A stretch of 64,000 bases of DNA from Aerococcus mictus. GTDB taxonomy: Bacteria > Bacillota > Bacilli > Lactobacillales > Aerococcaceae. Under the pieces are notes generated by a model that worked only from the letters and a program-made list of their open reading frames with translations, had not been told where the DNA came from and did no database searches. The position numbers and the translations under genes are program-made. The number at the start of each line of letters is the position of its first letter. Position 1 is the stretch's first letter. Shown here in pieces: positions 53,020 to 62,212 of this stretch. Location: assembly GCF_003286595.3 (NCBI RefSeq), contig NZ_CP132985.1, forward strand, positions 744,001 to 808,000, in the 5' to 3' direction.

Positions 53020-54552
53020 ATGATGGGTAGTCCTGGTATTATCCTTTCGGGAAAGTTTTCATTGCCCAATTCAGGTGAGAGTTATGGAGGCTATGCTGAT
53101 TATCTAACTAGAACGGAAGCATTAGAGCGAGATAAAAATAGTGAAGAACGTAGAAAATCCGAAGCGAAGCAAATTATCGATTATCACCGTATGTTAAGAG
53201 ATCCTGATATTGATAAAAAAGATAAAGACTTTGGCCGTTATGTGTACTACACCACACGAAAGTATGCCTTAGATCAAAAAAATAAAAAGAATGAAAAAGG
53301 CGAAAAGATCTTATCTGGAGTGTTTTCTGATAAGTTAGATCAAATGACCATGAAAGATAAACGTGAATTTTCTAAAGTGTTAACCGAAGCTCAAGAAAAA
53401 GGGTCAGTTATGTGGGAAGATGTTATTTCTTTTGATAATACCTATTTAGAAGAAAATGGCCTATATAATTCGACAACTGGAGAATTAGATGAAGATCGCT
53501 TACAAAAAGCCACTCGAAAAATGATGAAAAAATTTGCTAAGTTAGAAGATCTTCATGAACCAAGATGGATGGCTAGTATTCATCGCAATACTGATAATAT
53601 TCATATTCACTTGGCCACAGTCGAATTAGAACCTTCTAGAAAGCAGGTAGTCGTTGACAATAAAAAGCAACCTCGTGGTAAAAGAAAACAGAGTTCTTTA
53701 GATAAAATGAAAACTGAATTTGGCACAGAGTTATTACAAATGTCTGAATTATTTTATCAAGTGACAGATCAAAGACAAAAAGCGGTTGATGATATACGGA
53801 AATATCTAGAAAAACGTTATGAAAAAGATATTTATACTCAAACGATTGATTATTTAGATCATATCGAAGGTAACGATTGGCATAAAAAAGTAAAACGGAA
53901 CCATGTATCCTATAAAAAGTTAGATGGAGAAGGGAAATACCGTATTGATCAAGTTGTAAAGAAAGTTGCTAATGAAGACGAAACTTTTAGAAATGACTTG
54001 GAAGAGTACGAACAAATGATTCAGCTAAATAACGATATTTTTAAAAAGATGTATGGCCAAAAATATGATAAAAAAGAAGAATATCTGTCAACAAGAACTG
54101 CTGAATTGAAAGAGCGTTTGGGCAACCGAACGCTTAAAGAGCTTGGAAAAATGAAAGAAGAGCGCTTACAGAATAGTAATAATAAACAAAAAGAAGTCAA
54201 GAAAGATATATGGAAAGATATAAAGGAAAATCGATTGCCACAAGAAGAAATTATTAATAAATATAAAAGTTCAGAACCTAATGTCTCTTCAAAACAGCTT
54301 AAAAAGATAAAATCTTCTTATGATAATAAGAAAGAGAAAAATCAAGGAGTTAAAGATGATAAAAATGGAACTTCCTATTCTTATAAGAAATCAAGGTATC
54401 GATCATATACTGGAGTTGAGAAGAATTTATGGGTAGCTGGTAAAAAGTCGGAAAGAGAACTTTCTAATGCTTTAAAAAGAACAATGTATCAAGAAAAACA
54501 ACGTGCGATGCAAAGTTATCAAGAAATGATGGCGGACGTAGAAAGAGCCTAA
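53020..54552 (+). CDS. MobL-type relaxase
   Basis: The 510-residue protein shows an N-terminal relaxase domain (about 1-210) with the HUH-type motif NTDNIHIHLATVEL and a conserved start (GKFSLPNSGESYGGYADYL). A long charged helical C-terminus (about 250-510) follows. It resembles the MOBL family defined by the relaxase of Bacillus plasmid pLS20. It would nick oriT, stay covalently bound to the DNA and pilot it into the recipient. An AGAGGTG site precedes two adjacent ATGs (53020, 53023). Its oriT is probably the non-coding region at 47.2-47.7 kb. Confidence 0.75.
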   Translation: MMGSPGIILSGKFSLPNSGESYGGYADYLTRTEALERDKNSEERRKSEAKQIIDYHRMLRDPDIDKKDKDFGRYVYYTTRKYALDQKNKKNEKGEKILSGVFSDKLDQMTMKDKREFSKVLTEAQEKGSVMWEDVISFDNTYLEENGLYNSTTGELDEDRLQKATRKMMKKFAKLEDLHEPRWMASIHRNTDNIHIHLATVELEPSRKQVVVDNKKQPRGKRKQSSLDKMKTEFGTELLQMSELFYQVTDQRQKAVDDIRKYLEKRYEKDIYTQTIDYLDHIEGNDWHKKVKRNHVSYKKLDGEGKYRIDQVVKKVANEDETFRNDLEEYEQMIQLNNDIFKKMYGQKYDKKEEYLSTRTAELKERLGNRTLKELGKMKEERLQNSNNKQKEVKKDIWKDIKENRLPQEEIINKYKSSEPNVSSKQLKKIKSSYDNKKEKNQGVKDDKNGTSYSYKKSRYRSYTGVEKNLWVAGKKSERELSNALKRTMYQEKQRAMQSYQEMMADVERA

Positions 54553-54562
54553 CTCCTCAAAA

Positions 54563-54610
54563 GTTGAAATGAAAGCTCAAGTGAAAGTTGAAGTGAAAGT
54601 TGAAGTGAAA
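54563..54610 (+). repeat. Four 12-nt repeats, leader copy 2
   Basis: Four units of the type GTTGAAGTGAAA (first two GTTGAAATGAAA and GCTCAAGTGAAA) run directly into the same 25-nt block found after copy 1. The array begins 10 bp after the relaxase stop. Confidence 0.8.
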
Positions 54611-54675
54611 GCTAGAAAGAACTAGAGAGAAAAGTAGCCACCTGTTATTATGGTATTGTGGGAAATAGCAGGGGG
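54611..54675 (+). promoter_or_regulatory. Conserved RNA-like element, leader copy 2
   Basis: 54611-54635 is identical to 27756-27780. The hairpin CCTGTTATT (54641-54649) with AATAGCAGG (54664-54672) sits at the same distance from the repeats as in copy 1 and contains compensating G-U/G-C changes. Confidence 0.6.
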
Positions 54676-54717
54676 ATACTATTTCTACACTTTCCAACCT
54701 ATAAATTATAATCTCCT

Positions 54718-54745
54718 AAGATCAGTCGCTGACTGATCTTTTTTA
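54718..54745 (+). terminator. Terminator of leader copy 2
   Basis: AAGATCAGTC (54718-54727), loop GCT and GACTGATCTT (54731-54740) are followed by TTTTATTTT. It is 26 bp before the next start codon, the same arrangement as at 28004-28040. Confidence 0.85.
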
Positions 54746-54770
54746 TTTTAAGACAAAAAGGAGGAAGACC

Positions 54771-55790
54771 ATGACAAAAACTATCTACACCCAAGATCAA
54801 ATTGATCAAGCAAAAAGTATATCATTAATCGATTATTGTAACTATCGTGGTATCGATATATCAGGATCTGAAAATAATCCTCATTTAATAGAAATGGATA
54901 GTTTGGTTCTTTTTCCTGATAATACAGAAAGGCAATGGCACCGCTATTCTACCCAAGAGGGAGGAGATGCTATTGCTTTTGTACAATATATGGAAGATAA
55001 AAGCTTTTCAGAAGCGATGGAAGTATTACTAGACCCTTCTTTTGAACATGAAAACAAAGTGACTAAAAAACCTATAAAAAAAGAACCGTTTTCCTATAAA
55101 AATTATGAAGTTAAAGCTTTTGATAAAGCAAAAGATTATCTCGTTAATAAAAGAAAGATTGATCCTGAAATTGTAGATACCTTACAAAACAAAGGGTATA
55201 TCGCTCAGGATCAACGGAATAATATTGTTTTTAAATGGCGTAATCAGCTGACTAATGAACTTTGTGGCGCTAATATTCAAGGTACCTATCAAACCAAAGG
55301 ACGTAGTTTTAAACGTATACAAAGAAATTCAACCCAAGGTTATGGATTTAATTTGTTAAATGGCGACCCAGAAGAGATCTACTTTTTTGAGAGCAGTATC
55401 GATTTACTCAGTTATTGTACAATGAATAAGGGTAACCTAGATAATAAATGGTTTGTATCGATGGAAGGCTTGAAGAATGTGGTTGCTCAAACTATCTTTG
55501 ATTATGAAGCCTATAAAAAAGAACGCAATCTACCAATAAAGGCTCCTAAAGTTCATATCTGTACTGATACCGATCAAGCAGGTAGAGAATTTTATGATAG
55601 ACATTTTGAAATGTTCCCTTATATGCATTATGATCCTCCTTCCGTTGGGAAGGACTGGAATGACGAATTAGTTGCTAAAACAGAAGAATATGAACGGTCT
55701 GATGAAAGTCATCAGGCTTTTTTTGTAGGAGAAGATAAAGAGTTTGACTTACCCATATATATTCATGAAGAAGAACTGGAAATAGAATAG
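54771..55790 (+). CDS. TOPRIM primase-like protein (DUF3991 type)
   Basis: The 339-residue protein has an N-terminal zinc-less CHC2-like region (about 10-95, LIDYCNYRGIDISG and YSTQEGGDAIAFVQYM), a middle DUF3991-type segment (about 110-190) and a TOPRIM domain. The conserved Glu207 is in YFFESSIDL and Asp266/Asp268 in CTDTDQAGREF, with GKDWNDEL near the end. TOPRIM proteins of this type in ICEs are thought to prime the transferred strand. It starts after leader copy 2 with an AAAGGAGGA site. Confidence 0.85.
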   Translation: MTKTIYTQDQIDQAKSISLIDYCNYRGIDISGSENNPHLIEMDSLVLFPDNTERQWHRYSTQEGGDAIAFVQYMEDKSFSEAMEVLLDPSFEHENKVTKKPIKKEPFSYKNYEVKAFDKAKDYLVNKRKIDPEIVDTLQNKGYIAQDQRNNIVFKWRNQLTNELCGANIQGTYQTKGRSFKRIQRNSTQGYGFNLLNGDPEEIYFFESSIDLLSYCTMNKGNLDNKWFVSMEGLKNVVAQTIFDYEAYKKERNLPIKAPKVHICTDTDQAGREFYDRHFEMFPYMHYDPPSVGKDWNDELVAKTEEYERSDESHQAFFVGEDKEFDLPIYIHEEELEIE

Positions 55791-55803
55791 TAAAGGAGTA
55801 GCT

Positions 55804-56994
55804 ATGGAAAGTAAAAATATCTATGACTATTTCAATTGTGACAGTCAAGAAGAACTGTATTCAAAGATCAAAGCAAAAGATCCAGCAGTTAATAAATTAT
55901 ATGAATTTTATAATGATTACCAAACTGAGATCCAAACAGGAAAATTTGGACGAGCTGCAGATTATGCCAATGATATGTTGAAACAAAAGCTGATTCCTCC
56001 CGAAAATACTTTTACTGTTGTAAGTGTAAATTCAAAAAATCAGCCTATTAAATATACCAATTATAGTATGGCTGCCGATTTTAAAGAGGTCTTTGAGAAG
56101 AGTTATATTGGATCAACCGCACGTTTTCTATATTTTAGTGGAAATAATCGACCGCGCGAGCAAAGTTTAATCGACCGAAATATTGCTTTAGCTGAAGAAG
56201 CTTTTGAAAAATTTTATGGTATAAGAAGTTTGGATTATATTCAAGTTAATAAAGATGGCCAATTTTATTCAAAGTGGCAGCAACAATTTGTAAATACTGA
56301 AAGAGCTAAAGCGAGTGATTTTGCTAAAGAAAATAGCGAAGTTTATACTCAACCAGTTACTTTACAACAAGAAATCGAAAATCTTCCTGAGTTTTCTAAA
56401 TACTATGCTAACAAAGAGTTGGAAGGGAAAAACGTTATTTATGATAAGAGTGAAGTAGAACACTTGCTACAAGTAGGGTATAGTGATTTACCAAAAGAAC
56501 ATAACTGTGCTATTAAATATGACCAAGATTACAATATTCAAGAAGTAGAAGTATTAAGTATAGGGCTTGTCAATATCTCTCTTTCAAGTCCCGCTGTTAA
56601 CGTTAAAAATGTTCCTCAAAAAGATAAAGGTGGGGCTATTTTATTTCATAATCACCCATCGGGACATAGCAAACCCAGTGGGGAGGATATAGAGAATTCT
56701 GCGAGAAATTATGTTGGCTTTAAAATGCTAGATAAAGAACTGTTTGACGTTTACGTTGTTGGAAAAGATAAAGTCTATTCCTTTGCCAATGACGGCTATT
56801 CTTTAAATAAGGCGTTTAAACAAATGAAGATTAATCAATATGAAGTTGAAGAACAGCTCAATGAAGAATTTATGCAAGAATTTACTGTTAATACTAATGA
56901 ATTTGAATTTTCTGATTCAACAGAAAATTATGAACAAATGGCGTTGTTTGAGAAGCAAATGCAATATTATTATGACGATGAATACGAAATCTAG
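55804..56994 (+). CDS. RadC/JAB-domain protein
   Basis: The 396-residue protein has an N-terminal region of unknown type (about 1-195) and a C-terminal JAB/MPN metallohydrolase-like domain (about 205-345). The metal-binding motif HNHPSG (about residue 281) and the downstream S..D (KPSGEDIENSA) are present. RadC-like proteins are frequent in mobile elements and their biochemical role is unsettled. It lies 13 bp after the TOPRIM gene and is followed by a decayed paralogue of its JAB domain. Confidence 0.8.
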   Translation: MESKNIYDYFNCDSQEELYSKIKAKDPAVNKLYEFYNDYQTEIQTGKFGRAADYANDMLKQKLIPPENTFTVVSVNSKNQPIKYTNYSMAADFKEVFEKSYIGSTARFLYFSGNNRPREQSLIDRNIALAEEAFEKFYGIRSLDYIQVNKDGQFYSKWQQQFVNTERAKASDFAKENSEVYTQPVTLQQEIENLPEFSKYYANKELEGKNVIYDKSEVEHLLQVGYSDLPKEHNCAIKYDQDYNIQEVEVLSIGLVNISLSSPAVNVKNVPQKDKGGAILFHNHPSGHSKPSGEDIENSARNYVGFKMLDKELFDVYVVGKDKVYSFANDGYSLNKAFKQMKINQYEVEEQLNEEFMQEFTVNTNEFEFSDSTENYEQMALFEKQMQYYYDDEYEI

Positions 56995-57008
56995 GAAAGG
57001 AGATTACT

Positions 57009-57179
57009 ATGGAAGAAGCATTTAATAATGGTTTAGACCAAATAAAAAGAGATCTTGGAGTACAAACCGATCAAGAATTATTTCTTTTAATTAATAATCC
57101 TCATATTAATCATCCTTTAATTGTGCAACTTAGAGAAATGATGAAATATATGAAAGTAGTTGAAAGCAATGGCATCTAA
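57009..57179 (+). CDS. Hypothetical 56-residue protein
   Basis: A short frame starts MEEAFNNGLDQIKRDLGVQT and ends VESNGI, helical and soluble, with a strong GGAAAGGAG site 6 bp before the ATG. It overlaps the next gene start by about 11 bp, which suggests translational coupling. Function unknown. Confidence 0.6.
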   Translation: MEEAFNNGLDQIKRDLGVQTDQELFLLINNPHINHPLIVQLREMMKYMKVVESNGI

Positions 57180-57762
57180 CAAAGGGCATCCACTCAAAAA
57201 TTTAGATTTATATTTAATTTATGCCTATGAAAATCTAATAGAAAAAAATGTTATTTATGATCATGAAGAAATTTGCTACTACTTGCAAATCGCTTATAAG
57301 AATTTCAATAATGAATTTTTAACTATTATTAATTACGATAAAGAATATAATATTCAAAATCTAAAAATCTTTAACAGCAAATATTCAACGGATTCATACC
57401 AATCAATTGTTAAACAATCTTTTAATAAAGAAGAAGGCGGTAGCATCCTAGTTATGAATCACTCAACAGAAGATTCTATACCGTCAGAAGCAGATGAAGT
57501 AAAAGCTTTATCATTTGTTGATTTTTATAAATTGCATGATAAAGAACTTTATGATGTTTATATTGTAAGCCAACAAGAAGTTTACTCATTTGCTGATGAA
57601 TCCTATAAAGATCATGTAAGTTTCTTGAAATTAAAAGTGAATCAAGAATACTTTGAAGAAAAATATAGTAATAACATGATCTATGAGATCTTTAGCAATC
57701 TTATTTCCCCTTCAATTATTACATGGTTTACTAGTAGGAAAAAATTAATGCAGAAATATTAA
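57169..57762 (+). CDS. Degenerate paralogue of the RadC/JAB domain
   Basis: The protein of about 197 residues aligns to the C-terminal half of the preceding JAB protein: EEGGSILVMNHSTEDSIPSE against KGGAILFHNHPSGHSKPSGE, then LHDKELYDVYIVSQQEVYSF against LDKELFDVYVVGKDKVYSFA. The metal-binding HNHPSG is changed to MNHSTE, so the first histidine is lost and catalysis is unlikely. It may have become a binding protein. The start could be TTG 57160 or ATG 57169. Confidence 0.65.
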   Translation: MASNKGHPLKNLDLYLIYAYENLIEKNVIYDHEEICYYLQIAYKNFNNEFLTIINYDKEYNIQNLKIFNSKYSTDSYQSIVKQSFNKEEGGSILVMNHSTEDSIPSEADEVKALSFVDFYKLHDKELYDVYIVSQQEVYSFADESYKDHVSFLKLKVNQEYFEEKYSNNMIYEIFSNLISPSIITWFTSRKKLMQKY

Positions 57763-57791
57763 AAACTTGAGAAACAAAGAAAGGTGAGGCC

Positions 57792-58616
57792 ATGTCTAAA
57801 GATAAGGTTATGAAGTATTTAGCCATATTCTTACTATTTATCGGTTTAGGCTGCATGGGATTTTATTTTTATGAGGTAAAATCGACAGAAGATAGCGTTC
57901 AAGCGAATACAGAAGCGGTTAGCCCAAAGAATATAGCTAGTTCCGTACGTTCTAATTCAAAAGACTCTAAACAGATTGATAGCGATTCAAATAAGGAAGA
58001 TGGGCAACATGGAGACAAAAATCAGGAGGCTAATGAAGAGAATCATTCTGATAACCAAAATATTGAAGCTCCTGAAGTGACCTATGATCCCCACCAAGTG
58101 ACTCAAATTACGCCACAAGCAATTCGGGAAGTTAATGAGAAAATGCAAAATCCTTGGTATCGAGAAGTGGTAAAAGAAAATGCTTTAGGCGCTTTATCTA
58201 TACCAGATTCAGGTTTATCAATAACAATTTTAAATGGTTTATCTGAAACTAATCTTGTTTCCGGGGCAGGAACATTTTGGGCAGAACAACAAATGGGAGT
58301 GAATAATTATCCATTAGCTTCACATAATGTTAATAATGGCGATCTATTGATGGGCCCACTTTTTAGAACCCAACCTGGAATGAAAGCTTATTTAACTGAT
58401 TTTAACAAAATCTATGTTTATCAAATGGAAAGCATTGCCTTATATAAACCTAATCGTTCCGACTTAATTGATTTACATAAAGAAACACCTACACTTACGC
58501 TAGTAACGTGCGCCTCATTTGACGACATTTCAGAACGATGTGTAGGTATTGGTAAATTGATTGATACGATGGATTTCGATACTGCACCAGTTTGGATCAA
58601 AAATAGTTATCAATAA
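57792..58616 (+). CDS. Class A-like sortase carried by the ICE
   Basis: The 274-residue protein has an N-terminal membrane anchor (about 7-27), a long polar linker (about 30-110) and a sortase domain. The catalytic His is in PLASHNVNNGD, Cys in LTLVTCASFDD (about residue 240) and Arg in ISERCVGIGKL. It attaches LPXTG-type proteins to the wall or polymerises pilins. Being element-encoded beside secreted cargo, it may serve the coiled-coil protein at the right edge. A GGTGAGG site precedes the ATG. Confidence 0.88.
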   Translation: MSKDKVMKYLAIFLLFIGLGCMGFYFYEVKSTEDSVQANTEAVSPKNIASSVRSNSKDSKQIDSDSNKEDGQHGDKNQEANEENHSDNQNIEAPEVTYDPHQVTQITPQAIREVNEKMQNPWYREVVKENALGALSIPDSGLSITILNGLSETNLVSGAGTFWAEQQMGVNNYPLASHNVNNGDLLMGPLFRTQPGMKAYLTDFNKIYVYQMESIALYKPNRSDLIDLHKETPTLTLVTCASFDDISERCVGIGKLIDTMDFDTAPVWIKNSYQ

Positions 58617-59056
58617 TGTTTATTTTGATCCTTATATAAGGATTGAATAAAATAGAAAACGTTTAATTTGTTTTCTGTATTCAGTAGATTGAAAAATTCA
58701 TTGATGTTTTCTTCAGATGATTCATTAGTATTAGTCATCTCCCTATCATATAGCTCATAAGGAGCAACCGCTTCTTTATATACATTATTTTTTATCTCTG
58801 TTGTAAAGTCTGAATAATATTTCTTGTTTGTAGATGGGGGATAGAATTCAGATATATCACTATCTAAAGCATTTGCAATTAAAAAAATACTATCAGCAGA
58901 AGGGGTTCGTCTACCTGTTTCGTAATATGAAATGGTGGTTGGTACTATATTAACCGTTTCTGCTAATTCTTTTTGAGATAATCCTCTTTCCTCACGCTTT
59001 TCTTTAATTTTTTTAGCTATAAAACTTTTAACTTGTTCATTATTGTTATTGCTCAT
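58610..59056 (-). CDS. XRE-family transcriptional regulator
   Basis: The 148-residue protein has an N-terminal XRE helix-turn-helix (about 12-66, IKEKREERGLSQKELAETVN and TTISYYETGRRTPSADSIFL) and a C-terminal helical region without a known domain. It is divergent from the small membrane peptide genes, with several TATAAC repeats in between that could be its operators. It overlaps the end of the sortase gene by 7 bp on the other strand. Confidence 0.85.
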   Translation of the reverse strand: MSNNNNEQVKSFIAKKIKEKREERGLSQKELAETVNIVPTTISYYETGRRTPSADSIFLIANALDSDISEFYPPSTNKKYYSDFTTEIKNNVYKEAVAPYELYDREMTNTNESSEENINEFFNLLNTENKLNVFYFIQSLYKDQNKHY

Positions 59057-59100
59057 ATTAGCGCACCTTCTTTCACTCTTATTATATCATAGATATAACA

Positions 59101-59228
59101 ATAGTTGATCGTTGGTGAAGTTATAAATAGTGAAAGTTAAAACAAAGTATAACAAAAGTATATATTACACTTTACAATTGTTATAGTTAGTATTATAGTA
59201 TAACTAGAAAGAAAAGGAGTGAATCATC
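59101..59228. promoter_or_regulatory. Divergent control region with TATAAC repeats
   Basis: At least four TATAAC/GTTATA motifs occur here. A rightward promoter TTTACA (59171-59176), 17 bp, TATAGT (59194-59199) overlaps two of them. These are candidate binding sites for the neighbouring XRE regulator. Confidence 0.45.
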
Positions 59229-59345
59229 ATGATAAACGGAATTTTTAGTATTATTCGTTTTATCGTTAGAATTGTATGGATGGCATTTATTATGTCTGTA
59301 ACATTTTTACTCCAAGCTTTTATATTTTTAATTACCTGGTGTTAA
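59229..59345 (+). CDS. Tiny membrane peptide 1
   Basis: The 38-residue peptide begins MINGIFSIIRFIVRIVWMAF and is almost fully hydrophobic, ending FLITWC. The AAAGGAG site is well placed. It has the size of a small membrane toxin, regulatory peptide or pheromone precursor, but matches no family I can name. Confidence 0.5.
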   Translation: MINGIFSIIRFIVRIVWMAFIMSVTFLLQAFIFLITWC

Positions 59346-59363
59346 TGAGAGGAGAGAATAAAA

Positions 59364-59483
59364 GTGGACTTTTCTAAATTCCCCTTGTTATTTCAGTTAA
59401 TTATTGGAGCATTTGGATTTATTTTATCTTCAATAACATTAGTAATCTTATTTTTATTAGAATTATTAGGAGTAACTTTATAA
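59364..59483 (+). CDS. Tiny membrane peptide 2
   Basis: The 39-residue peptide (GTG start) reads MDFSKFPLLFQLIIGAFGFI then LSSITLVILFLLELLGVTL. It is a single long hydrophobic helix with an AGGAGAG site. It follows peptide 1 by 18 bp and precedes the LysM protein fragment by 25 bp, forming one operon under the XRE-controlled promoter. Confidence 0.5.
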   Translation: MDFSKFPLLFQLIIGAFGFILSSITLVILFLLELLGVTL

Positions 59484-59508
59484 ATAAAATAAAAAAGAGG
59501 TGTCTTTC

Positions 59509-62099
59509 ATGAAGAAATGTATAAGTGAAGTTAAGAATCGTGTATCAATGAAAAAAGTTAAAAAGCATTGGGTGATTGCTTCTTCGATAGCGGTAGTTGC
59601 ATTAGCAAGTCCAGTTGTTTTTGCTCAAGATTCTAATGATCAATCTTTAACCCAAGAAAAAATGACTGAATTACTCGCTATGGTAAACGGACAGGATTGT
59701 TATAACGAATGGGTAGCTAATACAGTTGAGGAAATTCAAGCAACTATTGAAAAGCAAAAAGGGCAAAATCTTGATGAATATATTATTCAATGGGGTGATA
59801 CCTTATGGGCAATCAGTCAAGCTTCAGGTATTCCTATTGATGAATTAGTAGCGATTAACGGCATTCAAAATGCTGATCTAATCTATGCAGGAGATACCTT
59901 AAAAGGGTTTTAAATCGTATCCAAGCTTATGCTAAACAAAAAGAAGCTCAAACAACAGTTGTTGCACCACACCAAAGTGCAAGCCCTTTACAAGCTCTAA
60001 CTACAGAACCAGTATCTGTTTTACATACAGAAGTAGCTGAAACAAAAGTTCCAACAACTCATTCTGTAAATGAGAGTCAAACAACGGTTAGCCAACCAGC
60101 CAAACCAAGTCAAGCTCATACTTAAACAGAAGTTAGTCAACCAAATAATCAAAAAGCTGATCCAGTAGAAATAGTAGAAAATCAATCCGAACCACAAGTG
60201 ATTGATAAAACAGAAGAAACGATTAAGGTTACTGAAAGCGAACAAACAAATAGTCAAACGGCTCCAAGTGGTGTTATCGAGGAACAACTAGCCAGCGAGG
60301 GAGCTTCAACCGAGTATCAAACAGATTCTAGTACTGTTACTGAAACGCCTCAACTAACAGTTAAACCAACTCCAGAACCTCAAGTTCCAGAAACACCTTC
60401 TCAATCAGAAGAAGGCAATGAAGTGAGTGAAGAAGAACCAGAAAGTGTTCCATTGACTCCATTAACTCCAGCTGCACCAGTTGAAGAGGTGCAACCTACT
60501 ATAGTTAAACGTACCGATCACTCTGTAAGAACCACTCCAATTCATTTTGGTGTTCAAAAAGTAGCTGATCCTAATCTTGAAAAAGGCGCAGAAAAAGTCG
60601 TTCAAGAGGGAAAAGATGGTCTTAAAACAGAGACTATTGAACGGATCTATGAGAATGACCAACTGATTTCTGAAACTGTCATTGCTACTGATATTGTTGA
60701 AGCAACACCCTAAATCATTCATGTGGGAACGAAAGAATCTGCTCCAGAAGATACCATCGAAATTAAGAAAGTAACCACAACTGAAACTATTCCTTATAAG
60801 CAAGTGATTAAAGAGAATCCTAATCTTGAAAAAGGAAAAGAAGCTCTTATTCAAAAAGGAGAAGAAGGTCAACGAGAAATTGTCGAAGAAGTGACTTATA
60901 CTAATGGGAAAGAAACCAATCGCAAACAGATTTCAGATAAAGTTATCAAAGAAGCAGTTGAGGAAATCATTGTTCGAGGAACTAGAGAAGAACCAGAAAG
61001 TGTTCCATTGACTCCATTAACCCCAGCAGTAACAATTGAAAATGAAAAAGCTGATCCAGTTATTATCACTAAGGAAGAAAGTCATACTGAAAAAATTCTT
61101 TTTGAAACTGTTAGAAAAGAAAATAAAGACTTACAAAAGGGAGTAGAACAAGTTGTGCAAGAGGGAATCAATGGTGAGAAAACGATCATTGAAAAAGTAA
61201 CTCTTACAGATGGTAAAGAAACCAATCGTGAAGTCATTCGAGAAGAAGTCACTAAACAACCTATTAATGAAGTGGTAGAGTACGGAACAAAAGAAGAATC
61301 TTTATCTGATCCTTTATCTCCAATTCAAGGTTTACAAGTAGGAGATACCTTTAATGGTGGGGTAGTTGAAGGATTTATCATTAATATTCCAGAAAACATC
61401 AATGATCTTGCCAAGGAAAAGAATAATAGTAATGAACAGGAATATTACGAAAAAGCAAACAATCACACCTATAACTCTGTTATCACAAAGCAGAATGACG
61501 TATTTTTATATCAACCTATTCCATATAATAACGAAGTCGTTAATCTCTTTAATACTACAGATACACTAGTTAATACAGTAAAACTCAACCAAGAATTTGC
61601 AAAACTTTTAAATGCTGAACGTCAATCTAAAGGATTATTACCACTAAATTATGCTGATTATCTCCAAGAAGGGGCAGATACACGATCACAAGAATTAGTT
61701 GACTATGGTCATATTGTTGTTAATGGGAAAGCGCATGTAAGACCGCATGATGGAAGTTCATTCCGAACTGCATATGATCCAACAATTAGATATGGCTTAT
61801 CAGAAAATTCTCTAATTGACAGGGTTTTAGGCAACCCTTATACCATTCTTAGTGAAAAATATTTAGCAGAAAAAGTGTTTAATACCTGGAAGAATTCTCC
61901 TGGTCATTACAGTAATATGATGAGTGAACATGCAAAAGCTTTTGTACTATCAATTAAACTTGGTCAATATGATGGGCAAACTGGAAACCCACTAGGTGCT
62001 ACATTCTCGGGAGATTCTCAAATGAGTAAAGAAGATAATTTATTTATGCATGAACTTTATAAACAGGGTAAACTAAACAATCCTAACGGTATTAAATAG
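59509..62099 (+). pseudogene. Secreted LysM-G5-CAP surface protein, broken at three sites
   Basis: Read through, this is one protein of about 860 residues: signal peptide (ends VFA-Q), LysM domain (IIQWGDTLWAISQASGIPID), Thr/Pro/Gln-rich linker, three G5 repeats (each with NLEKG or DLQKG and EGxxG) and a C-terminal CAP/SCP domain (LLNAERQSKGLLPLNYADYL, HVRPHDGSSF, SPGHYSNMM). A one-base loss in the G-run near 59908 stops the LysM part at 59913. TAA codons at 60123 and 60714 replace sense codons in the same downstream frame. A secreted LysM fragment could still be made. CAP proteins bind or process extracellular ligands. Confidence 0.85.
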
Positions 62100-62112
62100 T
62101 TACTATTTAACT

Positions 62113-62140
62113 AGGCACTCATTGATGAGTGCCTTTTTTA
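62113..62140 (+). terminator. Intrinsic terminator after the LysM-G5-CAP gene
   Basis: AGGCACTCA (62113-62121) and TGAGTGCCT (62126-62134) with a TTGA loop are followed by TTTTT. Confidence 0.85.
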
Positions 62141-62212
62141 TTTAAAAAGACATTAGTGAAAGCTAACACTCAAAAACTGTTTAGTTTGAATAAATATTTT
62201 TTGAAAGGGGGA

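Noticed and set aside
60021..60287. Minus-strand frame within the LysM-G5-CAP gene
   Set aside because: It is antisense to a clear, motif-rich coding sequence and results from its biased codon use.
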